A stretch of 64,000 bases of DNA from Bugulina stolonifera (Eukaryota; Bryozoa; Gymnolaemata; Cheilostomatida; Bugulidae). The stretch is taken from contig OW285191.1 of NCBI GenBank assembly GCA_935421135.1, forward strand, positions 14,449,700 through 14,513,699, given 5' to 3'. Shown one piece after another: positions 46,801-59,133 of the stretch (position 1 is the stretch's first letter; every line of letters begins with the position of its first letter). The notes under the pieces were generated by a model. That model ran no database searches. It saw only the letters and a list, made by a program, of their open reading frames with translations, and was not told the origin of the DNA. The translations under genes and the position numbers were made by a program.

Positions 46801-47457
46801 TACATTTTGAGGCTATATAGTAATTATGAGAAACTGAATAGACTAAGATAAATTACAGTTTTCACAAAAATTAATTCAACTGACAAAAACACAGCAGCAA
46901 AGCAAAGCAGAAAAAACCCTGCGTGAAAAGTGATGAGCATTTGTATAGCCTGCAGAAAATAATAGTCTTTGTAAAATAAATACAGGCCAAGCATTTTGTT
47001 TTCTTGTGTACTCTGCAAGATAATATATTAATTTAAATAAATTTACCTCCTGATAGTGGGACTCCATCCACATAGCCTGTAGCTTAGCATGACTTCCTTT
47101 AGAAAATTTGTGATTTTCCAAAATATGATAAAGTTCTCTGAAATTTCCACAGTGAAACGCAACCAACGCTCTAGCTCGTAATATCGATTCATTCTTGTTC
47201 AAAGCTTCGCATATTGCTGGGTTTACCGGTAAAGACCACAAGAACCTGCCAAGTCTGTCAATATCTCCCGACTCCTCTATAGTCTCACAGGTTTGAGCTA
47301 CTTGTGCCGGCTGAAAACTGAAGTTTGGTAAAGGCAGTCCCATAGAGGCAGCAGCTATCGCTGTCGATGGTGGAGGAGCGAAACCATTTGGAATCCGCAC
47401 AGGTGGAATTTGTAAGCCATGGGTGGCATAAAACCGAAGGACTGATAACAAGTCCAT
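43848..47457 (-). CDS. Six3/6: SIX3/6-class homeobox transcription factor, complete, 342 aa
   Basis: Four exons on the minus strand: 47457-47047, 46745-46593, 46120-45996 and 44187-43848, phases 0, 0 and 2. The SIX domain (about 46-160) has [18 protein letters not shown] and [16 protein letters not shown]. The homeodomain (about 164-226) has [26 protein letters not shown] and [31 protein letters not shown] and the GEQKTHCF block are the SIX3/6 forms; SIX1/2 proteins differ there. SIX3/6 factors bind DNA and, through the SIX domain, Groucho-type corepressors in anterior and sensory patterning of bilaterians. The C-terminus is Ser- and Asp/Glu-rich ([11 protein letters not shown]). The start is [10 protein letters not shown] at 47457; the frame is open further up but has no suitable ATG. 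AATAAA lies just past the stop (TTTATT, 43810-43815). Intron 3 is 1.8 kb. About 4.7 kb of gene-poor DNA lies on its 3' side and over 11 kb on its 5' side. Confidence 0.93.
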
Positions 47458-48335
47458 GTTAAATATAGAACAATAGTCTCTGGTGTAGTAAACGATGAGC
47501 TGTGTCTGGTTGAAAGGTATATTTCTTAGTGACAGCTTGGTAGAAGAGGGCAGGTTTATATGTTTATAATAGTATAATAGGAGGGGGTTGCTATACAATA
47601 TAGCATTGATCCTTGTCAAGCTACATATCAATAGGGTATAGAATATACAGTAGCTGAAGAATAATACTTCTCAATGCATATCACCCCTCCTGATCAACCA
47701 CTCACGAGTACCCAATCATCATGTTGATGCCTCTAAAACCAACCAATCAAATCTCTATTTTAGATGTAAATAACAATAATAACCGCTAACATAAATTCTA
47801 ATGAATTTTGATCTAAGCTAATTTGTTCTGGTCAGGTAATACAGTAAATTGCTCGTCTATTGTGTACCCTGCATTGTGAGAAGATAATTTTTTGCGATAT
47901 TATATCTTGATACTATTCACTAGGGTTTTGTTGACACTGGTAGAAAGTAAGCACTAATAATGCCTTGTATAATGACTTTGTCATTTAATAAAAAGGTTAA
48001 AACGATACCCTTTTGTTAAAAACCACAAAAGCAATTACTGAAGCAGTAAAAAGTGCTATCACCACATTGTTAACTTATTTTACGAATAACACTTCTTCTT
48101 GCTGACTACATTATAGTAGAGTCAAGACTGACTAATTTCCATAGAAACTGTTTACCGTTTTTCCAGTTAGTTGTATTTTAGTGATAAGGATTAAGGGTGA
48201 CATTTAAAGATTAAAATCTCAATAAAATAGAAACAAAAAGTGTCAAACTATTCCCTGGGTAGCAAATGATGGAACTATATTTACATTAAACAAAAAGTGT
48301 TATATATCATAATTGGGCAGATGTGATGCGTTTTA

Positions 48336-48490
48336 TCAGATTTTGTGCAGTTTCCTGTAAAATTCTACACAATCATGATAACCTCTGCAGTCCAAACTTT
48401 GTCGATCAGGTTCATCTAATAAAGATAAAATTTGAGCAATATTTTCCCTTTGGGTAGGGCCGTATACTCCTCCCCCCCCCCCCATCTCTG
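48336..48490 (-). CDS. Possible terminal exon, helical, unknown
   Basis: The minus-strand frame after a TTATACAG acceptor runs through a poly-G tract (48472-48483) into YGPTQRENIAQILSLLDEPD and then RQSLDCRGYHDCVEFYRKL. It stops at TGA (48336-48338). The amphipathic helical pattern is protein-like, in the style of a CARD or death-fold helix pair, but no family can be named. No partner exon was found. Confidence 0.22.
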
Positions 48491-50364
48491 TATAATTTGG
48501 GTAATGTAGACTATCAAAGCCAAAGTGTAAAATCATGCAGCTCTTTGCAGAGAGATATTTGTCCCATTACCTGGGTGCACAGAGGCCGAATGTGATAAGG
48601 TTGGCTGGCTAGAAAAAATAGACATGACCTCCTGTTCATGAGAAAGGTGTCAAAGCCTTCTATATAAATTTGTTATATTTAAATATTTTCATAACTTGTC
48701 GTCTTGAAGTCCATGATCCTACAGAAGGATTCTTAGTTATACAAATGATTAGCTACAAGTTAGTGAGTAGGCCTAGGAAAAATCAAGCTAAGCCTTGGTC
48801 ATGCTCAGCTCTTCATCAATTTTATAAATTAGTGGAGTCAAAATAATATTGTTCTTTTCCATAAATTATAATGTATATCTTTTAATCCAGTGTTAGACAG
48901 TCTGTAACCGTTAAAACATTTTTTAGTAAGTTACACACAAATGGTCATTCATTGTTTCCAACACTGAACTACTTTGCCAAGCAGAATAAATATTGATTCA
49001 AAAAATAAGTTCACTATTTCCTATCTTGCATATCTCTCTACCTCTGTACCACAAAGTAGCATCTTTAGATGTGCTAATTAGTTTATTAGTTGATAGGTAA
49101 TAATATCAGCAGCAACAGCAGCACTTTTCCAAAGGAACAGATTGCTAGCAATATCATAAGTGTACACTAAGCTGATTAGTGTAATATACCATGTGATTTT
49201 TTAATCCCAAACACCCTCAATACTTGTTTCCAAATTATGCTAAGTGTTTACTTGGTTAGTTAATTCCATCGGCAATACTTTAGAAAGTCATTTGAACTTC
49301 CCAATTACACACCCATTAGCTAAATTGATAAACTTAGTTACTTACGCTCAGCTATAAATATTAAGAAATGCTCTTGTGTGTAAAAGATATTTTTCTCATG
49401 TGAGTTGGCTGATCTAATTTTGAGGTGATATATTCCCAGCAAAGTGTCACTAGTGATTATAGACACCAGATCAGCACAGGGTTTGGTGATGAGCACTTAC
49501 CATACTATTACATTATCTCGGTGTAATAAACTATTTAAACAAGATATGGGAATCGATCCACCATTCCGTTAATGTAACATATTAGTTTTTAACACAAAAA
49601 AGCTGGTAAATATTTTCATACTAGTAATATATACAACTTCATGTAGGCCTATGTTATAAGCCATTATCATATGTCTACACTCAATATAGTAATATATGTA
49701 TATGAAATTATACACATTATATAATAAAATTGGTAGAACAAGGGAGGCTGCTAATTCTAGTATAGAGGCTATTCTCTAAAGCTATGGTTATGCCTTCAAG
49801 AGTTAAGGGGAATGTACAGTACATCATATCATCACGTAGCCTTAGACCATACAACTTTGTTTGAGATGTAAGGTAGGACGCACCATAAACATGAGTAATA
49901 TCACAGAGAAGAGTGATTCTCCTGGAAGCATTTTATACATATCACTCAAACCAGTGATAAAATGTTGCATATCCTGATCACATAATACACACATGCACAT
50001 AATTCTAGGCTTCATAAAGACGTGTAAATAAACGACGGTGACTAATAGATACAAATTTGGGATGAAAAGGTATTATGATGACGAGGTGATAATCGTAACT
50101 GTATGTCATACAATGTCATTAGCAGTTATATACTTCACAAAGTGAAGCTCCGTCTTTGGCTAGCCAGGAGAATATGTGCTACCATACACAAGTCAGGATA
50201 GAGGCACCATACAGGTCACACATTCTATTGAATTACCATGTCTATGTCTGCAGTGAAGTATATAAATATACTATATTATATTTCTTTGCTAGTGTAGTAT
50301 ACAATAATAATAATACATAATAAAATAAACTTTGTACCAAGATTAGGTGGTATTTGTTTTACAG

Positions 50365-50620
50365 ATCTGGAGATTTGTATGTGGCTACCGTGAACAATAA
50401 TTCGTTCCCCAAACAACAAGACCTGCCCATTGAGGATCATAACAGGTAGGACCTACCATAAAGTGTTACAAATTAATCATTATAGTCTATTAGGTTCCAG
50501 CTGCACCACCAGTATTCAGAACTACAACTCTACCTATCTTCATTCAGTAATTCTGCTCAAGAGCAGATGCTTGCATGTAGAGGCATCATTTGGCTATGGA
50601 GAAAAAGGGTTTTATAAATA
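50365..50620 (+). CDS. Possible pair of exons of an unidentified gene
   Basis: An 81-nt phase-2/phase-2 exon (50365-50445) has a strong acceptor (TTTGTTTTACAG) and donor (ACAG|GTAGGA) and reads SGDLYVATVNNNSFPKQQD. A second frame after CTATTAG (50494 on) continues in phase to a TAA followed at once by AATAAA (about 50619-50624). The intron between would be only 48 nt. No start exon or family is recognised. Confidence 0.22.
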
Positions 50621-53041
50621 ATAAAGTCATAACTGTATTATCAAAAATGCTAAGATATTGTAATAAAATTACCCATCTTAGCAGAACAAAGTCTGCCGTT
50701 CAGCGACGTGTATGAAACGAATGATTCTCTGTTCCTAAAGTCTCTTGATTGGTTGGTTACATTTAGAATTATTTTCTATTCTGCTAGGTATTATGGGGTG
50801 GACAAGGTTGTGGTATGTAGAAAAATTAACTTTCCACTCCCTTGTAGGTTTATGTACTACCTACTGCTGCCAGTAGAAAGCTAACAATCCACCAGTACTA
50901 AATTACCATCCATTACTATTAGTACTGTATATATTCCATTCTACAACTAGTTCATTTACCATAATCCATGTGTTACCAAACAATAATATATAGAACAATG
51001 GTGCCAGGTGCTATTTGCACCCTAATAAGATATTGTGTTATTTGTTGACCAACTGTCTGGAAGTTCTGGCTAATTACAAAAATCCCATCAGCTCCAACTG
51101 GCAACAAACAACTTCCTGCCAGCTAACCAAACCAGAAACCTGACATGCACAGTGAGAGAAGAGATAAACAATATTCCCATGCTATCTCCACTTTGTCTAT
51201 AATGAGTCTAATGATTGCATTGAAATATTTGAGGAATTTTCATTGATAATTTTATTGTAATATTATTTGATTTGACAAATGACAGTTTATCCAATTACAT
51301 AATATATAATACCATTCTTCGTTAATGATGTCACATAACCAAGAATATCAACTGGTAAAAGATATGCTTAGCTTAACATCCATACAAATTATTATATTAT
51401 TACAGGGGCGTACTTGCTGCCCTTCACAATAATATATTATCATTGCCCCTAAAATATCGTGGTTAAATTGACATGTATTTGTTTCAATGATTATGAATGA
51501 ATGTTGGATAGAATCGCATGCTTGTTATTGTTGACAGATTGATAGACCATACTCACTTTTCTTGCATACAGCTAATTTATATCGCATGAAAGTTTAGTGA
51601 TATGAAATGGCCAGTGTCGACTAATGACAGACGGTAGCGGTATCTCCCTTTAGATATCTGAGATGAGTCTTTTCAGATGATGGCAACAGTAGGAATGTAA
51701 ATTGCTAGATTGCTGGTAATAAGGCTAAGGTTGCATGACAAGAAAGTGGATATGTTTTGGATATAAGAAATATACTCCCTGCCATAGCATGATCTCTAAT
51801 TAATTCATTTCGTATGATCTACGTATTATATATTACTGAGAAACAAACTATCTCACACACACCATCAATATGTAATATGCATGGATATTTGTACAAAGAT
51901 GTGATCATGTCATGATATTTGTTTCTAGTGTTAGTGTGAGAGTATTCTCGTATCTTCGATTCTAACATAAGTCACCTCTGTTGCCAAGTGGTTCTGCAAT
52001 TATCTCAACCTTGTCATCATATAAATATACGTTTACATATTACATTTTTGAATTAATGCATTGAATAGGTGTGCTTTGCTAAAATCAACAATTTTTTTTA
52101 AATTTAATTTTTATGTAAATAGCATTTGACAATAAGGTTATAATCACAACTCCAAAGCTTAGTGTGCCTGATAGGAGAGCAGTAATATAATGTTATAATC
52201 AATATCTCCTGTGGTATAATTACATACCAGATGCAATGAAACACTTGGTAATGATGACAGATGTACAAGACACTCTAACTTCTGACTGAGCGTAATTAAC
52301 TCTCCATCTACCTAATCAACCAATAGATTAGATTGATCTCAATACCGTATCATCAGACTAGAAATTACATCATCCGCAGAGTCAACTCGTCTGTGAAAAT
52401 CATTATCGAGATTGTAAATTGCATCTGCTAGCCGGTTAGTGACAAAATATCATCATGTTTTGAGATGCTATTTTAGTGGGTAATGCTCACAGCATTTACA
52501 GGCCATGCACTAAATGCTGCTTATAAACAACCTGTGCTGCCTGCAGTTTGTCCAAAAAGGAGCTATGCTATATCTCAGGTACCTGGGCTAAAAACATTGT
52601 AGATATATTATATGCATAGGGGCCTACACATTTCGTAAATTGTTATACTTATAATTAATTTCTGGCAAGGATTTTTGACTTACAAAAATGTCACCGTTTC
52701 AGAACTCCGATGTTCGATTGTTAGACATCCAGTCACAAATCTGAAACTATCTTTTGTAGAATGGCTTCTCACCAAGCGATACTATAGCTAAAAGATCTTG
52801 ACGACTTGATAACTGGAGTCACGTTCACAAGGTCGTACTTCACGGCAATGTGAAAATGTAATATAACTTTTTCTAATTATTTATCATTGGTTGGCCTATC
52901 ACCGGTATTATATGTTTGAGATCGCATACACACACATGTTCACATACATTACTCCGTGGGCCAGTAGTGCGCATTGAGGTGCAGTACTGTAAGTACACCA
53001 CTTTGCTGTTGAAGCACTTGGGTTGAGGGGGTAAAGGGATA

Positions 53042-53312
53042 TTTCGAAAAAGATAGTTCGAAATAGGACGTTTCACAACTGGACAGTTCAAAACAGGACA
53101 GTTCAAAACTGTGTAGGTTACATTTAGAAGAACACAACTTGCAGAAAATTAGTTTTTATTAATTAATTTAATCATTTAGATAAAGAAAGTAATATTAGAA
53201 ATAAAAATTAGTTGAAATCTGGTGGTTGGGGTTTGGGGTTAGGCGTTTCAAATTGTCCGGTGTTGAACTGTCCACTTTCGAAATGTCTTGTTTCGAACTG
53301 TCTTTTTCAAAC
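53042..53312. repeat. Foldback element: 68-bp inverted repeat arms
   Basis: The left arm (53042-53109) and the reverse complement of the right arm (53245-53312) align over 68 bp with about 14 mismatches, around a 135-bp centre. Each arm is itself built of degenerate ~15-20-bp units like GGACAGTTCAAAAC or TTTCGAACTGTC. No clear target duplication or transposase is seen. It is probably a foldback-type or MITE-like repeat. Confidence 0.65.
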
Positions 53313-56300
53313 AGTCGCACATTCGGTTGAGGGCTACCCAAACATAAACAAAGAAGACAACTTCTCCCGCTTTAATTTTATTAAAACAACAGACTATCTC
53401 ACTTCTTACTACCCATGTCCGCATTTATCTATATGCACTTGCTACGTGTTCATCATGTTGCTGTAATATTATCATAGTTATAACTATTTCTATGCTAAAT
53501 GTAGTTTCTCATATCTCCAAAATGTCAAGAAGGCATGCGTCTGTAAACAGAATCTTAACCCTGAGGCCAGTAAACATTTGTGTAGCTGAATTAATTTTGT
53601 GGTTCATTAAATAAAATTGAATTTGCTGCAATGTTATAATCATAATAGCTGCCAATTTGTGACACTACAGTGATCCACTGATGCACACTGGTGTACTATG
53701 TCAGGGAATTTAGGTGCAAACAGATTCATATACGGAGCTCACTGCGTATGAATGTATCGGTATCGGTGTAAGAGTGTGCTACATTTGATACTTTAATGAA
53801 GTTTAATAATGTGTTGTCTTCTATTGCAGTGTTATTCTGAAACTTATCCTAAATTACTCACTCATCATTTTTAAGCTTTCCAAAAATGATAGGCCTACAT
53901 CTTTTTTCTACTGCTCCTGGTCATTGGTTATTGTGTTGCCAACATGTTCCTAATAATTGAATTATTAACCGAATGCTGAATAATATTATAATGAATAGCA
54001 ACCTCAACTGTAGTCATCTCACTATGAAGAGACTTTTTGGTAAATCTTTAGAAATAGTAAATATTAATATTTGCTGTCTTATACACCTACACACGCAAAT
54101 AGTCTTGCGATAAGTGGGTCTAGCTTGTACGACTGTTTGACTGTTATCAATTTGTTCTAGCCGATGTCAAAAGTGTGCTTACAATTATTCTGAAGGTTTG
54201 GCAGTAGGTTTCCCTCTGGCTAGAGATTTGCAAACTATAGTATGCCAATATGTGCATGTCATACTCCTGGTGGGTTATATAATGGCACATGCACTAATAA
54301 TCTTTAATTAGTTATGTAATGGCATGACATGGTCATCTACTAATAGTTATTAATTAACTATTTGACTCTAGCACAATCATGTTATCTTTAGTATTATACA
54401 AATATACATGTAGCTATAATTGACCACAGATGATGAGATCCTTTAGGGCTATCAGTCCAATGATAAGGAGCCAGAGACATGTGTGTAGAGAATGAATTAT
54501 TCTGATAATAAATTAATAATATTTGTTGTAATTTATTGATGAGAATACGTTGCAAAATTAGCAGCAGTAGAAAAAACCTCTTTCAATTTTTTTTATTTGA
54601 TGATACCAAAGTCATGGCAGAGATCCATGATAATACCTACCCAAATAATAAAAGTGCACAGTGCTTACAGCCATACATATATTTTTATTTAGCAGTTCCA
54701 TGGTAAATTATTCCAAAGATAATAATTGGGTAACAGCTGTTATCGCATTGATGTCAGAGTATCTATTATAGTCTTACAAATTACTGTCGTAATCAGATCT
54801 ACAGTGTACAAGTAGACACAATTCCCTTATCTCATCCCCTACCACACTTCTGATATGCCAGGAATAAGCATAACAAGCTAATATAGTATTATGGCAAATA
54901 TATAGACTAGTGACCATTCCCTTTATAACAAGAGGGCCTGTATGTCTTCCCTACTTTTCACAAAAATAGAGATAGGTTCTTAGTCTATATTTTAGCAGAC
55001 CATTTACAGTGTTTACTAATTGAGTGTAAACTGCAGAGGGTGTTCAGATTAGATCATACTAAGGATGTACATTGTTACAGAGTAGATGGTACTACCAGGT
55101 CTATGATCCAACCTGCATGATACCTGACAGATAACAATGTGATTAGCTGTTCATAAATAAGTAAATTCTAAATATATTATATACTGTACAGTCCCTGTTT
55201 TGTAATTGGCCTTTCTTGGAAACTATACAGAATCTGAAGACAGTATTTAAAGAGCAGTAGCCAATAAAGCTACCATATGAACACCCCCATGTATAAAATG
55301 GTTGCTTGAGCTGCTATTATACTACCATTATCTTGTAAAATTGCAGTATTTGTTTCACCTGTCCTATTTTTAATCTAATACCTTAGTGATTATTATTATA
55401 TTAGGTAGCACATATATACATTTATATATAATATTATTTCTGATAAATCCAAGATTATTATTCACTTTTGCCTGCGACTTAGCAAGAACTGGAGCAGCCT
55501 GCAGCAGTTGAATTTGAAACACATGTACTATAAGGATGTATTGGGCATTAAAACAGAAAAACAAACCAAACATACAAATTACCATTGTAGCCTGCTTCTA
55601 ATAGCAGAAATCACGTTATGTGTCCACCACAGACCATATGCAACATAGTATAATATTGCTCAAAGTCAGTGCCCCATCTCTCAGTTCTTTTGACTATTTC
55701 ATTTCTATAACTCTTAGATTTGTCTTCTCTTGTTTCATTATCATTACATGACTATTGTCTAGTAATACATAGTTGTTACAATAACATTATTAGTGCTACT
55801 GGTAGACCTTACAATGTTATAAATTGATGTCTAAATAATCTACCTACTTACTCATTGGTATATTAAACTTATTAACTGCTGTCTGTATGCTGACACGGCT
55901 ATCTTCTCATCACATGTTCGACATTATCATGAACACAGCTAATTTATTTCATTCAACGTTTAGATATTCGGAATAGAATAGGGTTATTAAACTATATCTG
56001 CTTATAATATGCTAGAATCCATGCCAATTTAGTGTCACAGATGTACAATACTGGCACATAATCTGTACAATAAATGAGATAGTTTAGACAACTCATGATG
56101 CTATGATTACATGATATAGAGATCAAATGAACAATTGCACATCAATAAGATGCGATTATTAGATGTATTTATACTCGCTTCAATGCAACAACCTCTAATT
56201 GCTAAACCTGTAGAAAGGCTACCAGAAAAGTTTTTTTAACTTCAGAACAAAAGGGATCATTTTAAGGAATTCTGTAAATGTAACTCAAATTGTCGTAATG

Positions 56301-59133
56301 ATAGGTAATTGGGTATAAATGTTGTACATGTATCCTATAACATTTATGATTGAATGGTTATAACCATATACCTCTCAGTCATAACAATGTACTTGGGCTA
56401 GACGTAATATCTGTAGATATTGTATGTGGTAGGCCTAGTGAACGCCTGCGACATACATTTTTATAGTCAATTTGAAGCAGCACAAAAGTTGCTTGCAAGT
56501 TGATAAATTAAATTTTCAAGTAATTTATGGGCATGCATGTCTCTTATCTCATTACAAACAGCATCTTTTTCTTCGATAAACTCATTAGCTAAAAGACGTG
56601 ACGACATTCAAATGATACTGTTGGATTTGTTTTCAGTACACCATGCTATCATCAAAGTGAGTCATTCAGAGAAAATATATGAATAGAAATAAACATTCAT
56701 AACTGGAGCATTTAGAAATTTGTGTATATAGGAGGGAGATATATTGTGTAGTACTAACCATATCAATTTCTAACAGCATTGTTTCTTCAAGTATAAGTTT
56801 CAAAGGGGTTCAAATAGTAATTGTACATTATTTAGTAAGGCATTTTTATGAATGCAGTCGCCAATACCAACAAAAGATATTTATGTATCTGTGACTGCTG
56901 AACCCTTAAGTATTGTTTCAATATAATCTGTAAATGGTTTAATATGATGCAACAGCTATTAGTATACTGATATCAAAGCCTCAAAATCAACAGGATCACG
57001 ATAAAGTATGTCTGCTAGCTTGACATATCACTATACATATTATTGTTATTGTATATGATGGCAGCTGCATGGATATGAACGCATGATGCATGTATAAGTG
57101 TATGCTAGCCAAAGAAACCCTAGGCTCGTCTGTAATGTCACCATTATTGTATAAGCCAAACAAAATGTAGAATTTTTATATTTATGCTGCATCTATCCTC
57201 ACCACTCCAGCCTGGAAGGTTTATTCTAGTCTCTCTAGTTTAGCTGAAGGTCATAGCCTGAGGACTGGGTCAGTTAGTGATCTAGTTTAGTGTGTAACTG
57301 CTCCTATGCTACAACTGAATAGTCAAGTAGAATCTATACCTGAATGTTTACAATAAACAGCACCAGGATATAATAATATTCATCCAGTAATAATATATAC
57401 ATGCACCTTGTTATTGTATAATATTCTATACATGTATGTTGGAACTGTGTAGTATATTTAGGCCTCCTACTTGCAGTTTCACTATAAATAGGCATAAAAT
57501 TGCTTTTTTGTACATGTATAATATTATTTTTGACTGTGCCCCGTTTTATTTTATTTGGTATAGGGTGTATGGAGGCTCTAGGAAAAACTCCACAAAATAT
57601 TTGTATTGTAATAAATAAAGTTGCATTTAGCAATGGGGAATCAATTAATATTTTGGATGTTTGTTCATGCAGTGCGCTAAGTAGAAGTAGAACTACAATT
57701 AATATTAATGTACTTGTACGATTGTGCTTGCTAGAGATGTTGTAGTAGTATTGGATTTGTCTTTTCAGGTCGTATAGCAAAGAGAGAGTGCAACTCCCAA
57801 ATAGCCTTTGCTTGAATATGTTTGTTGTAAAACTTTTATTGTCCAATGAGAACATGCCTTGGGACTCCTTTTACTTGGACGGGATAAGCATACCCACCCG
57901 GTATTGTCTGTAAGCACTCAACTAATTCCGCAGATAACATTTTTATATTTATTCACATTTTTCCAGGTTTTGATTGAGCGTATAGAATTACCTATGTTTG
58001 TTTGAGAGTGATAAATAGCGAAGTATAGTGATTGTATAATTATAATAATTCTATTTATATTTACATATACTTAATAGTAAAATCTTCATTTATATTTTAT
58101 TGCAATGAAAAGCCAAAAATGACAACTTTATGTGAAACAAAAAACATCGAACTAAAACTTCTATAAAAATAATCGTAAATAATCTATTAACTATACCTAT
58201 GAGTACATTAACATTAGAAGAGTGTCAGCATTCCTCCACAAATACATGTAAATATCTTTTGTCTTATAGAGGCTATCAGAATGGTATCTTCACTATTCTG
58301 ATCTTGAATTGAGTTAGTCGATTTCCATCAGTATCTGTGACTTTATCTACATGAGTCGAGTGTAGTGTCGGTAGCCTAACAAACATAACATAATGATAAT
58401 GGTTTATTTTTAAATTTTTATTTGTCAATTTTGTTTATAAAACAATAAAATTAATAAGTAGTTGATAAAAACTGTTTATAAGAAATAAGCACTCACACTT
58501 GAGTCTGTAGTAGGCTACAAATAGCTATTACACCTATTATAAATGCCTTTTTATTATTATAAACTTTATATATATATACTTACCGAACCAACATCCAGTA
58601 GTTATTCATTATTGCTGACTTTTACTTTGAAAATTATAGTGGAAATCTACAAATTTATCACTGCGCTCAAGCATGTATTTTTTATATCAATGTGTCTTCT
58701 TGGTCTGTTTAATTTATATTTTAATGTTATTCTTAGTAATTTCAATTTTTTCTGTCCATGATAGAGAAATGAAATAAATCTAAGTCTAACTGGCTTCATT
58801 CTATTTTAGGAGAGAGAAGGTTTGTCTTTGCTAAATTACTGAACACTGTCTTCCGTTTAGCCTACCAAATGCCTTTACTTGAAACTCTAGTTAAATCGGC
58901 CTACCGTGATTGGCGAATCAAAGATCAAAGTCGTACTAGGAATATGAATATGGCCGGATTTTTCACTCTATTAGCATCATTAAATCAGAATGTTAATAAT
59001 TGTGCATTATGTTTCAAGCTTAAGTGTTGGAATTTTCCTTGACTTGACCTAAGATTTTAGCCGAATACTAGCCTAATCTAAATGCAGATACATCAACTTT
59101 TTGATGGATGTTAATTCCTTGTAGAAACTGATT

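Larger units (their letters stand above)
47458..59123. other. Large gene-poor region between SIX3/6 and RANBP3
   Basis: Divergent spacer: SIX3/6 reads left and RANBP3 right, so promoters for both lie here. Weak exon candidates are listed separately (48336-48490, 50365-50620). A foldback repeat lies at 53042-53312. An inverted CCAAT box (ATTGG, about 58910) occurs some 210 bp before the RANBP3 coding exon. Open frames at 57334-57855 and elsewhere are Tyr/Ile-rich and look random. No RNA gene is recognised. Confidence 0.4.

Noticed and set aside
47458..47631. N-terminal extension of the SIX protein
   Set aside because: The frame is open but lacks an ATG at its head and is unlike SIX proteins; the ATG at 47457 is the sensible start.
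57334..57855. 173-codon minus-strand open frame
   Set aside because: It has no recognisable domain, a random AT-rich composition, and competing open frames on the other strand.
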